DNA of 64,000 bases from positions 126,463 through 190,462 of the forward strand of contig BDIU01000246.1 of assembly GCA_002118135.1 (NCBI GenBank), written 5' to 3'. The notes beneath the pieces are model-generated. The model saw nothing but the letters and a program-made list of their open reading frames with translations, made no database searches and was not told where the DNA came from. A program made the position numbers and the translations under genes. Numbering within the stretch: the first letter of the stretch is position 1; every line of letters starts with the position of its first letter. This document shows, in pieces, positions 34,701-45,400 of the stretch. Origin of the DNA: Trebouxia sp. TZW2008 (lineage: Eukaryota; Chlorophyta; Trebouxiophyceae; Trebouxiales; Trebouxiaceae).

Positions 34701-37700
34701 CTCCTCAAAAGCTGGCCAACAAGCAAAATTCATTCATTGCAGCATTCATGCACTTATCATGCGTTTCCATGCATTTCAAGCGATTGCCTTGACGGCAGGT
34801 GTGGAGGGTAGCTCACCCACCCCTGAGGGGTCAGTGCTGGCTGTTCACGCGGCCTCTGGTGCACGTGGGCTTTCTCAAAAGCTGGCTGGCTGGTGGGCTG
34901 AACCAGAAGGTGGTGGGGCGCATCATGCAGCTGGTCGCTGCCCGGCCCCCTGATCCCGCTGCCGAACCTCTCAAGATCTACATTACAGGTACGCCATCAG
35001 ACTTGCTGATAGACATGCTGATGAGTGTCAAAACCACTTGGTGTCTGGCCGGCCCCCTGACCCAGCTGCTAAACTTCTCAAGATATACATCACAAATGCG
35101 CCATCAGATGTGCTGATTGACATGTCTGTTAAGCACTTGGCACCTATGTGGGGCCTGTGACTTAGCTGTGGAACTTGCAAAGCAACACCACAGGTGCAAC
35201 TCCAGATGTGCTGCTCACAGTTTCAAGCATTGTGTATTGTCCAGGCCATACTCCATGTGATATAGAGCTGCCTGCTGGAGCAGTTACTGCTTGCAATCAA
35301 CCTGCACAATCATGTTCACAGGATGGACTTGGTGCAGGCCACTCTCTGGGAGGTGCATTAGCCACCCTGGCTGGCGTTGACATCAAAGCCACCCGCGGCT
35401 CAAGTCTCTGGACGCTGTCAATAGTCCATCTTGATGCTGTCAACAGTCAATCTTGCTGCAGCATGGGTGACAGCTGATCAGCAAAGCTTGATGCAGGCCA
35501 CTCTCTGGGAGGTGCATTAGCTACCCTGGCTGCCTTTGACATCAAGAAAGAGCTGTTGAAGGCCAACAGGCAGGACGTGAAGCTGTCCTGCTACAGCTTT
35601 GGAGCGCCCAGGACTGGCAATCATGCTTTTGCCAGGGAGTACAACAGGATGGTGCCAGACACCTGGAGCGTCATCAATGACCAGGTCTGATCTGCTGCTT
35701 CAGGCTGAGGTCTGCATGGTCTGCTTGCTGCGGAGATTGAACTAGCAAATATCCTTTTGCTCAGCTCAGGAACATGGAAGGCTGATGCCAGATGCCTGGA
35801 GCATCATGAACAACCAGGTCTGTGTGCCTGCTTCAAGCCACGTGCTTGCTTCTTTGCGTATTCTGGGCATGGAGTTGACAGTCATGCTTTCGCTGGTAAG
35901 TACAACAGGATGGTGCCAGATTAATCGGAGCGTCATCAACCACCAGGCCTGCAGGGCTCTTCAGGCCTGTTCTTTTGCTTTTGGGCTGAACGTCAAATAC
36001 AGGCTTGGCGATGTTGCCTAGTGTAGCCTAGAGGGCCCAGTGCTCTTCTGTCCTGTCTTTGCCATCACGTCCTCAGCCTGTGTACAAGGACCTCTCCGCC
36101 CTCCATGTCCAATATTAATTGGTCTAGGTCAGCCCATGATCAAACTGGTTGGAGACATTTAATTGCTTCTGTACGTACCTAGTTGGGCCTGCTGAGCCTT
36201 CCTAGCCCGCGTTTATAATGAAAGAAAAATGAAAAGAACGACGTCCCACCAGCGCCTCGTTACCTTACACCTTCTGAACCCATGGCTAGGCACTGATGGC
36301 TCCATCAGCATCTGACTTGCGCACCCAACTGATCACTACTGGCGAGCAATGTCAACTGATCAATGGAATCAAACATATTTTGCTACGCAGGATGTGGTGA
36401 CGCGGGGTGGTAAGGTAATCTACCTGTACAAACGGGCCAGTCACCGCGTCATTCTGAATGAGCTAGGCCACATGATTGTGTCACCCTCCCTTTTTGAAGC
36501 CTCTCTTCAGCAAAACACAGCAGGCAAGTCGTCCAGATCTCAAGCAACTAAATTCCATCAATAATGCATGTGGTTGCTTGCTTCTACTGGACCAAAGGTC
36601 GAGCCTCAGATTTCAATGGAGGTCCAGATAATCCAAAAGGAAGGGCTGCATGGCTAGGTGGCATGATTGCATCTGGTTTTGTCCCAAAAGCAGCCTTTGG
36701 GTTTGCTGCTTACAATACAGCAGCAATCCGCCACACTTCGCCTGATGCATTTGCTTGCAATCTTGCACACCTTGCATTTCACCCTGGCACCAGCAATGGC
36801 TGATCTGTCACGACATCAATGCACTATGACACAGCGTATCACGTTCCATGTCTTGCGTCTTTGCTGCATGAGCTTGATTTCGGTTGCCTGTCAGCACTGC
36901 AATGATCAGCTTGTCTGATGACTGCAGGCCAGAGCGTGGACCAGCATTTCCTTGCTAGCTACTACCATGCTGTGCTGGCTATCATCCTGGCGCAGTTCAG
37001 CAAGATTGGGTTTGAAGACGGCATGGCAGGAGTCATCAGGCTTGTACAGTCCTCCCCTTACATCAAGGTATGTGCACTGTCTGCATTAATATCTTTTAGT
37101 GATATCAACAAATTTCCATCATTTTCATGATTATCTGCTTGTAAACATGTTGGGACGCCCCATTTTCACGGATTTTGGCGTAATTGTTCTCCGCGTCAGC
37201 TGCGGCTGCACACGACAGGGTTTGTGCAGGTCTTTCCGACCCTTAGGGTGCATGTGGGAGCCGCGGGGTAGGAGCTCCCGCTGGTGGGGCGTCCAATGAT
37301 TTGTTCCTTGCACTTGATATATTCCCTGTCACTTCTTCTCTGCTGGCTGCTGCAGAAACTGGTGGAGGTGCACATGGGCATGCAGCTGACGGCTATGCGC
37401 GTCATGACTAGCCTTCTTCTGGATGACCAAGACAAGCATTAACTGCCAGGCGCTCACCTCCCTCGGAGGGGCTTCTAGCATGCCACAAGCACACACTATA
37501 TCTTCCTTGTGAAGGCTTGCTTGCTGGCTGATGCAGGAGTTGGTGGAAGTGCAAATGGGCATGCAGCTGCAGGCTATGCAATACATCACCAATCTTGCTC
37601 TTGAGGACCAAGGCAAGCATCAACTGCCAGGCGCACACCTGCCCCAAAGGGGCTTCTACTATGCCAAAACTCCTCAGCCCAAGCCTCTGCTGCAAAGCTC

Positions 37701-37842
37701 CCCCGGGCGTTGGTCTCAGCTCACCCAGTTTGGGTCTTTCTTACGGCTGTCAAAGACGCCCAGCCGGGACAGTCTGAATGCTGCCAGTAGTGTTGCCTCT
37801 TCTGGACTTGGAAGGGAGTCTGACAGCCAGGGTGCTGTGTGA
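27261..37842 (+). CDS. Gene C: multi-pass membrane class 3 lipase, diacylglycerol-lipase-like (906 residues)
   Basis: Exons are 27261-27716, 28161-28303, 28874-29045, 29584-29788, 30452-30678, 31317-31439, 32429-32590, 33253-33528, 34799-34988, 35497-35684, 36391-36523, 36928-37067 and 37537-37842 (TGA). They sum to 2721 bp, all in phase. A polar N-terminus (1-152) leads into four to five hydrophobic helices (about 165-187, 207-230, 258-272, 356-380, 406-422). The Lipase_3 fold follows, with the oxyanion-region motif VVSFRGTAS (about 572), the nucleophile elbow [12 protein letters not shown] (Ser about 654), a [11 protein letters not shown] strand, Asp about 715 in NDQDVVTR and a candidate His about 765 in [12 protein letters not shown]. 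Helices followed by Lipase_3 are typical of sn-1 diacylglycerol lipases and their plant relatives, which release a fatty acid from membrane diacylglycerol. Substrate is inferred from architecture only. One intron is GC-AG. Nearly every exon has echo copies beside it. Confidence 0.9.
28375..28548. repeat. 112-bp-period direct repeat in lipase intron 2
   Basis: Two blocks (about 28377-28436 and 28489-28548) share CACTGCCAGCCATCAGCGCT, ACATACAACACAGCTGCACA and GCCATGCA. No coding sense is seen. Confidence 0.8.
29835..29920 (+). repeat. Downstream echo of the tail of lipase exon 29584-29788
   Basis: This copy of the exon's last 80 bp and donor keeps TTGATGGCCTTATCTAATAC and GTTGCCTGGTTGCGG. The original GTGAGC donor appears as GTAAAT. 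Confidence 0.8.
30263..30450 (+). repeat. Two upstream echoes of the head of lipase exon 30452-30678
   Basis: Two copies carry their own TGCAG acceptors (near 30276 and 30362) followed by versions of AAAAGAACATTGGTG...TTCTTTGCAT and CAGAGTTGAAGACCACGCCAG. The real exon has AAAAGAACGTTGGTGAG and CAGAGTTCAACACTACGCC. Spacing is about 85-90 bp. Confidence 0.8.
31075..31250 (+). repeat. Upstream echo of intron tail plus head of lipase exon 31317-31439
   Basis: The block CAGCTGAGGCTGCGCATCTT...CACCTTGGCACTCTGCTTGT repeats the exon head (CAGCTGAGGCTACGCACCTT...). The preceding intron words GTCACCCATCAGT and CACCCATAGCT are repeated too, so the duplicated unit spans the intron-exon border. Confidence 0.8.
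31665..31722. repeat. (CTGT)n tetranucleotide microsatellite
   Basis: About thirteen CTGT/GTCT units with a few interruptions at the 3' end lie in the lipase intron between 31439 and 32429. Confidence 0.95.
32238..32345 (+). repeat. Upstream echo of the head of lipase exon 32429-32590
   Basis: The copy reads GCAGGTTTGGCTGTAAGACT...GACAAGCCAGTAAAGCTGGC...GAATGACT, against GCAGGTATGGCTGCAAGAGT in the exon. It carries a frame-breaking TAA (CTGTAAGAC). Confidence 0.8.
32604..32880 (+). repeat. Two downstream echoes of the tail of lipase exon 32429-32590
   Basis: Near 32630-32655 the words TTACTGGAGCTGCCTGGTGT and near 32838-32875 CTGCCTTGTCTGCGACTGCC recall the exon end CTACTGGAGCTGTCTTGTCT. 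Both are short and diverged. The second is weaker. Confidence 0.5.
32908..33190 (+). repeat. Two upstream echoes of the head of lipase exon 33253-33528
   Basis: Copies at about 32908-33030 and 33080-33190 repeat the exon's first about 110 bp. Shared words include AGCAAGCATTGCA, CAGACTGGCC/CAGATTGACTGCACAGC, CTGCC(T/A)AAGCA and TCTGCCTCACA, against GGCAAGTATTGCACCAAGCA in the exon. Confidence 0.8.
33586..34216 (+). repeat. Three downstream echoes of the lipase FRGTAS exon tail
   Basis: Copies at about 33586-33764, 33825-34003 and 34055-34215 repeat the exon from CTCAGCCT through GCTGACATGCAGGTC. Copies 1 and 2 carry a TGA where the exon has TGG after TTC, but keep TGGAGCAGCACACAAATTGT-type words and TTTCAGAGG. 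Copy 3 has lost the FRGTAS motif. Spacing is about 230-240 bp, so exon tail and intron head were duplicated together. Confidence 0.9.
34476..34725 (+). repeat. Two upstream echoes of the head of lipase exon 34799-34988
   Basis: Copies at about 34482-34590 and 34622-34720 match the exon words GTAGCTCACCCACCCCTGAG, GTCAGTGCTGGCTGTTCA and CTCAAAAGCTGGC with scattered changes. Each starts with a GCAG/GGCAG acceptor-like word. Confidence 0.85.
35036..35215 (+). repeat. Two downstream echoes of the tail of lipase exon 34799-34988
   Basis: The block at 35041-35112 (GGCCGGCCCCCTGACCCAGC, CTCAAGATATACATCACA, GCGCCATCAGAT) repeats the exon end and donor region. A weaker copy lies at about 35150-35215 with CAACACCACAGGTGCAAC and CCAGATGTGCTG. 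Confidence 0.75.
35325..35405 (+). repeat. Upstream echo of the lipase catalytic-serine exon
   Basis: GTGCAGGCCACTCTCTGGGA...TTGACATCAAAG repeats the head of exon 35497-35684, including an intact frame for [17 protein letters not shown]. It has its own acceptor but no donor, so it cannot serve as a full exon. Confidence 0.9.
35770..35960 (+). repeat. Two downstream echoes of the tail of the catalytic-serine exon
   Basis: Copies at about 35778-35825 (ATGCCAGATGCCTGGAGCAT, CAACCAGGTCTG) and 35880-35955 (GTCATGCTTTCGCTGG, AGTACAACAGGATGGTGCCA) repeat the exon end GGTGCCAGACACCTGGAGCG. The second has a TAA in frame. Confidence 0.85.
36524..36927 (+). other. GC-AG intron in the lipase gene
   Basis: The exon 36391-36523 ends CAGCAG and is followed by GCAAGT, the usual GC-donor consensus. 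The acceptor CTGCAG ends at 36927. Phase 1 on both sides joins to a Gly codon, and the flanking protein is lipase-like. No GT donor in phase is seen nearby. Confidence 0.75.
37347..37445 (+). repeat. Upstream echo of the head of the last lipase exon
   Basis: The block CTGCAGAAACTGGTGGAGGT...GGGCATGCAGCTGACGGC repeats the first about 90 bp of exon 37537-37842. It has an acceptor and stays open until a TAA at 37439-37441. If spliced to it, the lipase would end about 75 residues early. Confidence 0.85.
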
Positions 37843-38656
37843 GAGAGGATGCGTAAGTGCTGCCTGTTCAGCGCTATGGTTCTCACCGCTATGGACAGAA
37901 CAGACAGGCGGGTCAACTTGTCAGAGCGCATACTGTAGCCTTTGAGCTTCACAGGATCTGTCAGTCCGGTTGTTCCATGCAGCCGTTGCTGTGCCCAGCT
38001 GCTGGCTGGGTGAAGTCAATGTCTCGAAGGCGTCTTGAGTCACAGCTTCTCAGCAGCTCAGGTGAGACTTGACTGAAATCAAGCTACAAGCGTACATAAA
38101 AGCACCGTGTGATGCATCTGTCAGTCTACGCTGCACTGACTTGCTATAGTCAGTTGACCCTCACACGCAGAATTTTGAAAACACCAGCCAGATGTTGTAA
38201 GGTACTGCCGGAATACACACATAGCAGAAAGCCTGAAGGCAAACGCTTCTGGTTACGTAGCAACCTTTACTGACGTAAGTTTTGAGCTGGTCGTTCCCAT
38301 TCATGCCCTCCGTTGTTTCTGTGAGTACTGATAAGGTTGTCTCAACATTGTGTAACCAGACAGGCTTTGCCCTATAGATATGGATGTGGGATAAAGTCGT
38401 GAGACAATTGCAACAACTCATCATGTTTGGCAAGCAGCTGATGTGGGTGCTACTGTGCAGGTATGTAGATGCACTGCCAGAGTGTGCAAGGCATGCAAGA
38501 TTGAGCCACAGCCAGCAAGCAAGGCTGCAGTGCACATGAGGGTGTTGGCCAATGGGCCAGCTTGAGCAAGGTGTCCAAGGCTACGCCACAGCCCAGGCAA
38601 GGTGGGAAGGTATACTGTGCTGCCAAGCTTTCAACACAGACTTGCAAGTCATGTGA

Positions 38657-38820
38657 GTGCATTGTATCTGTTTATGCAGCACAAGCAATGCAGCATGCAG
38701 GAATATTTATTGGCGCGCGGGTCACTTGCTACTGTTGCGTGCATTGTATCTGTCCATGCAGCACAAGTAATGCAGAATGCAGGAGTATTCATTGGCGCGC
38801 AGGTCACTCACTACCAGTGC
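38657..38820. repeat. 82-bp tandem duplication
   Basis: Two copies start GTGCATTGTATCTGT at 38657 and 38739. Both end in ATTGGCGCGC(G/A)GGTCACT. They are non-coding. Confidence 0.85.
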
Positions 38821-39159
38821 AACAATGCATCATCTCGCATTGCTGCTTAGTAAAGTGCATCAGCTATCGAAAGCCCTCAGTTGTCCCGTTTTTGACCAGT
38901 GCATGTCAAGCTGCACTATGGCCGTGTCTGCGCTGTGGATAGCAATCAAACAGTACAGTTCATCCATGCTACTAGAATGTCATGCAGATATATTGACCAT
39001 GCGTCCTCTGTACGCCACCTTTGAGCAGTACAGGCATTCATTCAAGCTGAGTTGCATGAGTCATCTCTGCTGAAGCAATCAGCTAGCAAAGCTCCATTCG
39101 CCTGCCCAGTTGCTGTAGAGCAGTCTACTCAGCAGGTGGCTGTCAGGAGACATTCAGAT

Positions 39160-39240
39160 GGCAGCTAGCTGTTGGGGCACTGCCCGGGGGGTAGCAGATA
39201 TTGAAGCCCGCAGCTCCATTGGGATTGAAGACAGTGACTA
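39160..39240 (-). repeat. Copy of the last exon of the secreted-protein gene beyond its stop
   Basis: On the minus strand this repeats the words encoding NGAAGFN and PTASC of the terminal exon 39256-39408. It lies after the TGA, as with the gene B terminal echo. Confidence 0.8.
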
Positions 39241-39255
39241 AGGGGTTGGCCGGGG

Positions 39256-40653
39256 TCAGCAGCTAGCTGTCAGGGCGCCACCAAGGGGATAGTATGTGTT
39301 GAAGCCTGCAGCTCCATTGGGGCTGGAGACGATGGCTGAAGCATTGGACATCTCTTCAGGGCAGGAGATGTTGGCTGAAGGCCCTTGAGTGAAGGTGAAG
39401 CTGAAGGACTGCAGTTGTCAGGCAGGATGGTCATCGCCATACCATGCAGGAGATCAGCCTTAGCAATGTTGCACTGTTCTTGTCCTTTGTTTCTACGATG
39501 TCACAAATGCAATTCTGATGCATGTCAGTGTATTGAGGTGAGTGCATGCTGGTGCATTGTCACATGTGATCTTGGTGTAGGATTTGGAACTTGAGGCGAA
39601 GGCATACTTGTGCTGCTGCTGATTGGCACAGCATCTGTCATGCAGCTTTTGCAGCACAGATTCCATGCACGACAGCATCAGCAATGAAGAGCGTACCCCA
39701 TTGATGCCAAGCTCAAACTTGTTGCAATAGTGATCTGACTGAAATGCTGCTGTGTAAGGTGCATCTGGCCGCGTCATGGGGGGATTGAAGAAATACCCTT
39801 GCCCAGGCCCAGTGCACTTGATTTGGATGCTGTCTGTGTATGTGTCAGCCAGGTCAAACCTGGCTGCATTGCTGCATGCAGGGTCTGAGGCAGAGATGTC
39901 TGGTTGAATGAAGTACACCTGAAGCATGTCCTCACATGTCATAAGGAGTATGCTGCAATTTCGAAATCAGACAGGACTGGGTTTAAGACAAGCTTGTCTA
40001 CCTCCATATGTGGCTCAAGGCCAATTGCCAAGAGACCAGGGAGCTCAAGCAAAGACGCAAACTTATGCAGTGGCATAGATTCTATATATTGCATAACACC
40101 TGTACCTCAGGTGAAAGCCGCCTTGCAAGCTGCCTTGTCGATTCATATTTGCTGCAGAAGCTTGGTACTGAATGTGAAGCTATTGGAACATTTACTGACA
40201 AATCGTGCAACGTCTGGGCAATGCCAACTTCTCTTGCAACGCCACAGCAAGTGAGTGAATTGCGGAAGGTTTGACCCCTGCATGCACCGCTTTGCGTGCG
40301 CACCTGTTGGCCAGTACCGGTACTGATCAGCAAGTTGCAGATAGCGGTTGCGTTTCCAGCAACGTAACTTGGACCCGCGAAGGCACCCACAAAACCCCTT
40401 CTTGGAGTGGTCCCGTTGATCTCCTGCACAGCATGAGAGTTCAGCCGACAGGCTAACCTATGCACATGCCATCTCGTGGTGCAACTTCGTAGCGCGACCG
40501 TGATTCTGCAGCATGCAAGGGTCAGACAGCTGGTGTTGCTACTCAAACATGCAACCGGCATGCCTTGAAAAATGCGCAGGCGCCCTCAGAGACCATCAAG
40601 AACACCGCCAGCACCGGCGCTGCAGACCGTAGGCCTCGACTGAACCCCCGCAT
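39256..40653 (-). CDS. Probable secreted Cys-containing protein, partial model
   Basis: Minus-strand exons supported by phase and sites are 39256-39408 (terminal, TGA), 39697-39918 and 40304-40423. The proposed first exon 40564-40653 begins with a signal peptide (MRGFSRGLRSAAPVLAVFLM, then an A-x-A type cut region). Its donor would be a weak GC (AAG|GCATGC), so the first junction is doubtful, and other small exons may lie between 39918 and 40304. The exon 39697-39918 may start earlier, at about 39950. The product is rich in Asn, Ser, Pro and paired Cys, with no membrane helix after the signal. The family is not recognised. An extracellular-matrix or cell-wall role is only a guess from composition. 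Confidence 0.5.
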
Positions 40654-41816
40654 CAACAACGAAGTGAATCAGCGTTCTTTTCCCCTAGCCGAAGACAATC
40701 GCCGGTCTGGCAGTACCCGCACCAATCCAGCACTGTATTGAGACAACGACTGACTCGCTTGCGGCACTGCAAAATTATGCAGTAACTTTTGAGGCGATGT
40801 CCGATGTCAGTAATGGAGAAGCTGCTGGGTGAAGGTGTCAGGTACCACGTGCGCAAACGATGACATAATGAACAAACATAATGAAGCTTAGTATGTAACG
40901 CCTACCAAACTGGCTGTTGTTTGTACGAAGAGTTATGTCAAATGATGCCTGCAGGCCAAAACTTGTGAAACTCTCTCTCTGTTTTCTCTCCTACAACCAG
41001 AACGAGCACCTGGCTGCTCCAAAAGTCCCGCTCGTCGAACATCAAATCACCCCTACCTTTGCACGCTTTCGTCGTCTGACCACAGCGGGCGTGTAATTCG
41101 TTCTCCAAAAGCGCGGCGTGTAGCTACGCTGTAAGCAACTATCGCTGTTTGCCTCCTTTGCCAGGCCTTGTCACAGGTCGCATTCCGCACCCCCACGTGG
41201 CGCCGCTCGACCACAAGACTTGGTACCTCTGCAGCAACACAAGTCTGCAAACGATCCGCAGATAGGTTTTGCCCTGCTGGCTTGCAGGCTTTCACTGCAG
41301 GTGAGCTAACAAGCCTATGCTTGTCATTACGTTATGCACAATAAAGCACTTGTACAAGCAAGCCATAGCCGTGCAGTGATACAGTTACGTGTCATTACAG
41401 CAGACTGCAGCATAAAGTCTGCTCGCTGCACCACCCAGACTCTGTTGCAGGCTGTCAAATCCATCACGACAGTGACAGAGTTCGCAGCAGTCGGCTGCTG
41501 AGGTACAAAAGCAGTTTACAAGCCTTGAAAGAGAAAATCACTATCTTTGCAGTACTTCAGGCTCACCAAATTCAGCAGCTGAGCAGGCAGGAGATGGGGT
41601 TTCATACTTTATCAAGCCAAAGAAACTAGGTTCGCTTTTCTGATATTGTTGCCTTGTGTTTACCTGCACAAAATTGCTGCTGGTCCCAATGCTGCAAAGT
41701 TCACCTGCAACCAATGCTGTTCTGGTTGTGCATGTCAACTGAGCAGGTGCTGTGCTTGGCCAATCACATCTTGACTACTCAAAACCACTTGCGATGCTTG
41801 CGCAAGATTTCAAGCA
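40654..41816. other. Region without a supported gene
   Basis: It is CpG-richer than its surroundings from about 40560 to 41300. A minus-strand frame at 41059-41295 (80 codons, acceptor-like start, GTAGGG donor-like end) could be an exon upstream of the secreted-protein gene, but I cannot join it in phase. A CTCTCTCT run lies near 40973. Confidence 0.35.
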
Positions 41817-42017
41817 TGGCCCGCTTTGGAAGTGTAGAAGAATTAGCAGCTTTCCTGGGCAAGCTTGACCCAGACTATGCTGAGCATGCAGCTGTATTGT
41901 GGCAAAAGAAAGTCAGGACTCAACAGCAGCTTGCAAATGCCAGCAAGTCGCTTCTGCTGTCTTGGGGTTTACTAGAGCTACATGTCGATGACATCAAAGC
42001 AAGAGCTGGTGACAAGG
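41817..42017 (+). CDS. Exon-like ORF with SAM-domain-like helices, gene fragment
   Basis: ATG-initiated frame of 67 residues. It contains SVEELAAFLGKLDPDY, then a helical stretch and the ending GLLELHVDDIKARAG, which recalls the last helix of SAM domains. It ends at a weak donor (G|GTGACA). A downstream echo of part of it lies at 42128-42200. It sits 390 bp upstream of the Helitron ORF. It may be a captured host fragment or the 5' exon of a gene split by the element. Resemblance to SAM is by eye only. Confidence 0.35.
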
Positions 42018-42127
42018 GTGACACGGGTGAGCAAGTGGCCAGCAGCATTTTGCAGCATCGTTGTATGAGAACGCTGAGCTCTTCAACACACAGCAAGTGT
42101 AGTCAGTCTGGCAGCAACAACACCAAG

Positions 42128-42200
42128 TGCAAGCAACTGGTATCAGGACTCCACAGCAGCTTGCAAATGCCAGAGAGTAGGTCCTGCTCTCTGCTAATGT
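42128..42200 (+). repeat. Downstream echo of part of the SAM-like exon
   Basis: GGACTCCACAGCAGCTTGCA and AATGCCAG repeat GGACTCAACAGCAGCTTGCAAATGCCAG of 41914-41943, then diverge. Confidence 0.65.
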
Positions 42201-42406
42201 ACCAGACTACAATACACTGTGTTACTTCACCTGCAAATCAATCGGAAAGTACAGGTACATTGCTGCACTGTCAGTGGTGTGTCTCCTCTACCAATCAGCA
42301 GGGCTCACAGTCCATTGACAGCAATGCTGCCACACCACCAAAAGTAACTTCACAAAATATCACTTAGGCTGAAGGCCTGTCTGAAAGCAAATTGTGCTAT
42401 CTAACC

Positions 42407-45400
42407 ATGCTAGAGCGTCCTCCTACACGCCATGCATATCCTGTGATGCCAGCTACTGCAGTTTCACGCATTGTCAACAGACCCTTGCAACGCTCCCCAA
42501 TACAGTCTATGTACCACAATCCCATGCCAAACTTGCTTTCCACTGTTTCAACCATAAACCTTGTGCCAGCGCCTGCTCGACGTCGTGCGATGCTCTGTGG
42601 GTCACTGCGGGCACGCGATCAGCCCACTCTTGACAGACCTTTGGAAGTCAATCCTGATAGCTCTGCATTCCTGCTGGCACAGAACATCAGCCTCGAGCAA
42701 GCTCTGTTTCCCTACCTGTTCCCACACAATGCTGGTGCTTGGGATGGTTCCATATCAATATGTGACTACCTGGCATTGCGTTGCAAGCAATTGTTCTCAC
42801 CTTTCACTCTCTGCAAAACCTACTTGATGCTGATGTACCAGATACGTCAAGCACATCTCCTAGCACAGAACTGCTCTTCGTCTATCCTGCAACGAGATAT
42901 GGCTGCATATCAAGCAGAGCATCCTGAGGCTACTGAGCAACAAGTCATTCAACATGTGCTGAAGCACACTGTACCAGGCAGCATACCTGGCAGCCCAGCG
43001 TACTTCAAGCAACAGCTGCAGGACTTGCTGGCAATGGTTGCAGAGTATGGCCTGCCTCACTTCTTCTTGACATTGACTGCAGATGAGCGGACGCCTCTGC
43101 GCTGGACTGAGATCAATGACCTGGAGCAGCTGCTGAAGTCCTTCTGCAATGCCTTCACTTACGCCGACGCCCCAGTTGAGTGTGCTAGCCATTTCCTTCA
43201 GCGCATCAAGGACTTCCTAGGCGAGCATGTCTTCCGAGAAGAGGGTGGCATCCTTGGCAAAGTCCAGCACTACGTCATCCGTTATGAGGTGCAACACTGT
43301 GGCTCCTTGCATGCACACATTGTCATGTGGCTTGAGCCAGCTGATGTAGAGCGCATTGCTGCTGAGATCAGTGCTGCGGTCCCTGCTGACTATGACGAGG
43401 CCTCTGGCGAATTTGTACCCCCTAGCGACCCACAGACCTTGGCTCTGTACAACCTTGTCATCAACAAACAGATGCACACTTGCCTCGATGCTCACTGCCT
43501 CTCGCATGGACCTCACTGCAAGTTTGGTTTTCCCTTTGCAGTCCAACCCAGTCAGAATCCAGTCTTTCATGCTGCTTCAAACCGCTGGCATTACTACCGC
43601 CCACGCTACATTGACAGAAATGTTTCACCATATCATCCTGTGATGCTGCTGCTATGGGGTGCTCACATGAATCTGCAACGCATCACACAGAGTGCCTGGT
43701 CTTTCTACGTGCTGAAATATGCCATGAAAGCAGAGCCTGCAGGCCATCTTATCATTGACCCTGGCGTCATGTCTCAGCTTGGCATACATGACATGGATGC
43801 AGCCCAAGCTGCAATTGCATCTGCCTTGGTGCTTAGCAAACCAGTGTGCCCTGCTGAGGCTGCCATGACCTGCCTTGAAATGCCCTGTGTGGTTGCTTCA
43901 ACAAAGGTTGAGTACATAGCATCTGCTCCTCCAAACATGCGCCGTCGCCGTGTGCTCCGCTGCAAGCAAGTGGTGCCTGCCAAGATTGATCATTACATTG
44001 GCAGGCCTGCTGCTTGTGAAAATCACACTTTCACACAGTATTTCAGGCTATACAGCATCAGCCGTACCAAGCCTGCATCTGCCTCATCGCAAGAGGACAT
44101 TGACGCCCTGGGGTACAGGGTCACAAAGTTGACTGATCCAGCTGTTGTACGCTTCACAGACTACCATCCTGCGTATCAGACTGAGGGCTTCTTTTACAAC
44201 CTGTTGTTGCAGCGCACAATCTTCAGATCTGAGGCAGGCCTAATCACAGCAAACAATGCCAGCAGCACATATTTTGAGCAGTGCTACCTGAATGGCCTTG
44301 TCACCACCATGTCTGACCTGAACACTTGCCTACAGGACTATGCCAAACGCCACCTGCAACAAGAGGAACAACGTGCTCAGCTGATGACAACGCTGTTGGA
44401 AGGCAATGACGCCATGACAGAGTTGCTGGGGTCCCCTGACACCCCAGCCACTTCCAATGCTGTGCCTGCAACACCGCCCTCACCTCAGACGTCTGCTGCC
44501 CCCGTCTTCGACTACTTTGCAGATATGTCCAGCATTGCTCTCAATCCTGACCAGCAAGCATTCTTCGACTGCATGCTGTCTAATGCCAAGGGCCTGCATT
44601 TCCTCACAGGAGGCCCTGGCGCTGGCAAAACTTTCACCATCCAATACTTGATGCAAAGTCTGAGCATGGCTGGTGTACCTGTCCTTGCTACTGCTTTCAC
44701 TGGAGCTGCTGCAACTCGCATTGGCCGTGGCACCTCCACAGTGCATACTGCATTTGGGATTCCCCCAAAGCATGCATACTTTCGCCCTCTGCCCATCGAG
44801 AGCACAGTCTATCCACGACTGCGCTCAGCAAAAGTTATCATTGTGGATGAAGTCAGCATGCTCCCTCCAAGCACTTGGGACTTTGCGATGTTTCGCTTGT
44901 TGGAGACTCATGGCTTGATGCATGACGTTGAGGCCCTGCTTTCCCAGGTACTGTTCATCTTGGTTGGAGACCACGCACAGCTTCCTGCCATCTGCCCACA
45001 CAGGCCAGAGCCATCACCCAACGACATGGCGCAACAGCAGGTATGCACCGACTGTCAACTGTACAGCAGCCATTGGTGGAATCATGTGAACATGCACGAG
45101 CTGGACATCCCCATGCGCCACACAGACCCAGAGTTTGCAGAGCTAGTCCGCACCATGCGCAAGTCTAGGCCCACTCAGGAGCACCTTGACAGGGTCCTCG
45201 GCATGTGCATGGTAACACCAGAACAGTGTCCTGACTTGTTCAAGCGCTCTGACCTGACCATTCTATGCGCTTACAACAAAGATGCGCACAAGTACAATCA
45301 GGAGCTGCTGCATGCAAAGTTCCAGGCTGATGCTATTCACACTGTGGCTGTGGGGTTCTCTGCAAAAGACTGCCCTGCCTTACAAGACTGGTTTCAGGAC

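Larger units (their letters stand above)
37843..39255. other. Intergenic region after the lipase gene
   Basis: No supported coding exon is seen. A TGTAA at 38196-38200 may serve lipase transcripts. A tandem duplication of period 82 bp occupies 38657-38820 (shared GTGCATTGTATCTGT, GCAGCACAAG, TTGGCGCGC). Confidence 0.5.

Noticed and set aside
41059..41295. Minus-strand 80-codon ORF with splice-like ends
   Set aside because: The left end of the frame carries a weak GTAGGG donor, and it cannot be joined in phase to the secreted-protein gene. It is left as a note in the region entry.
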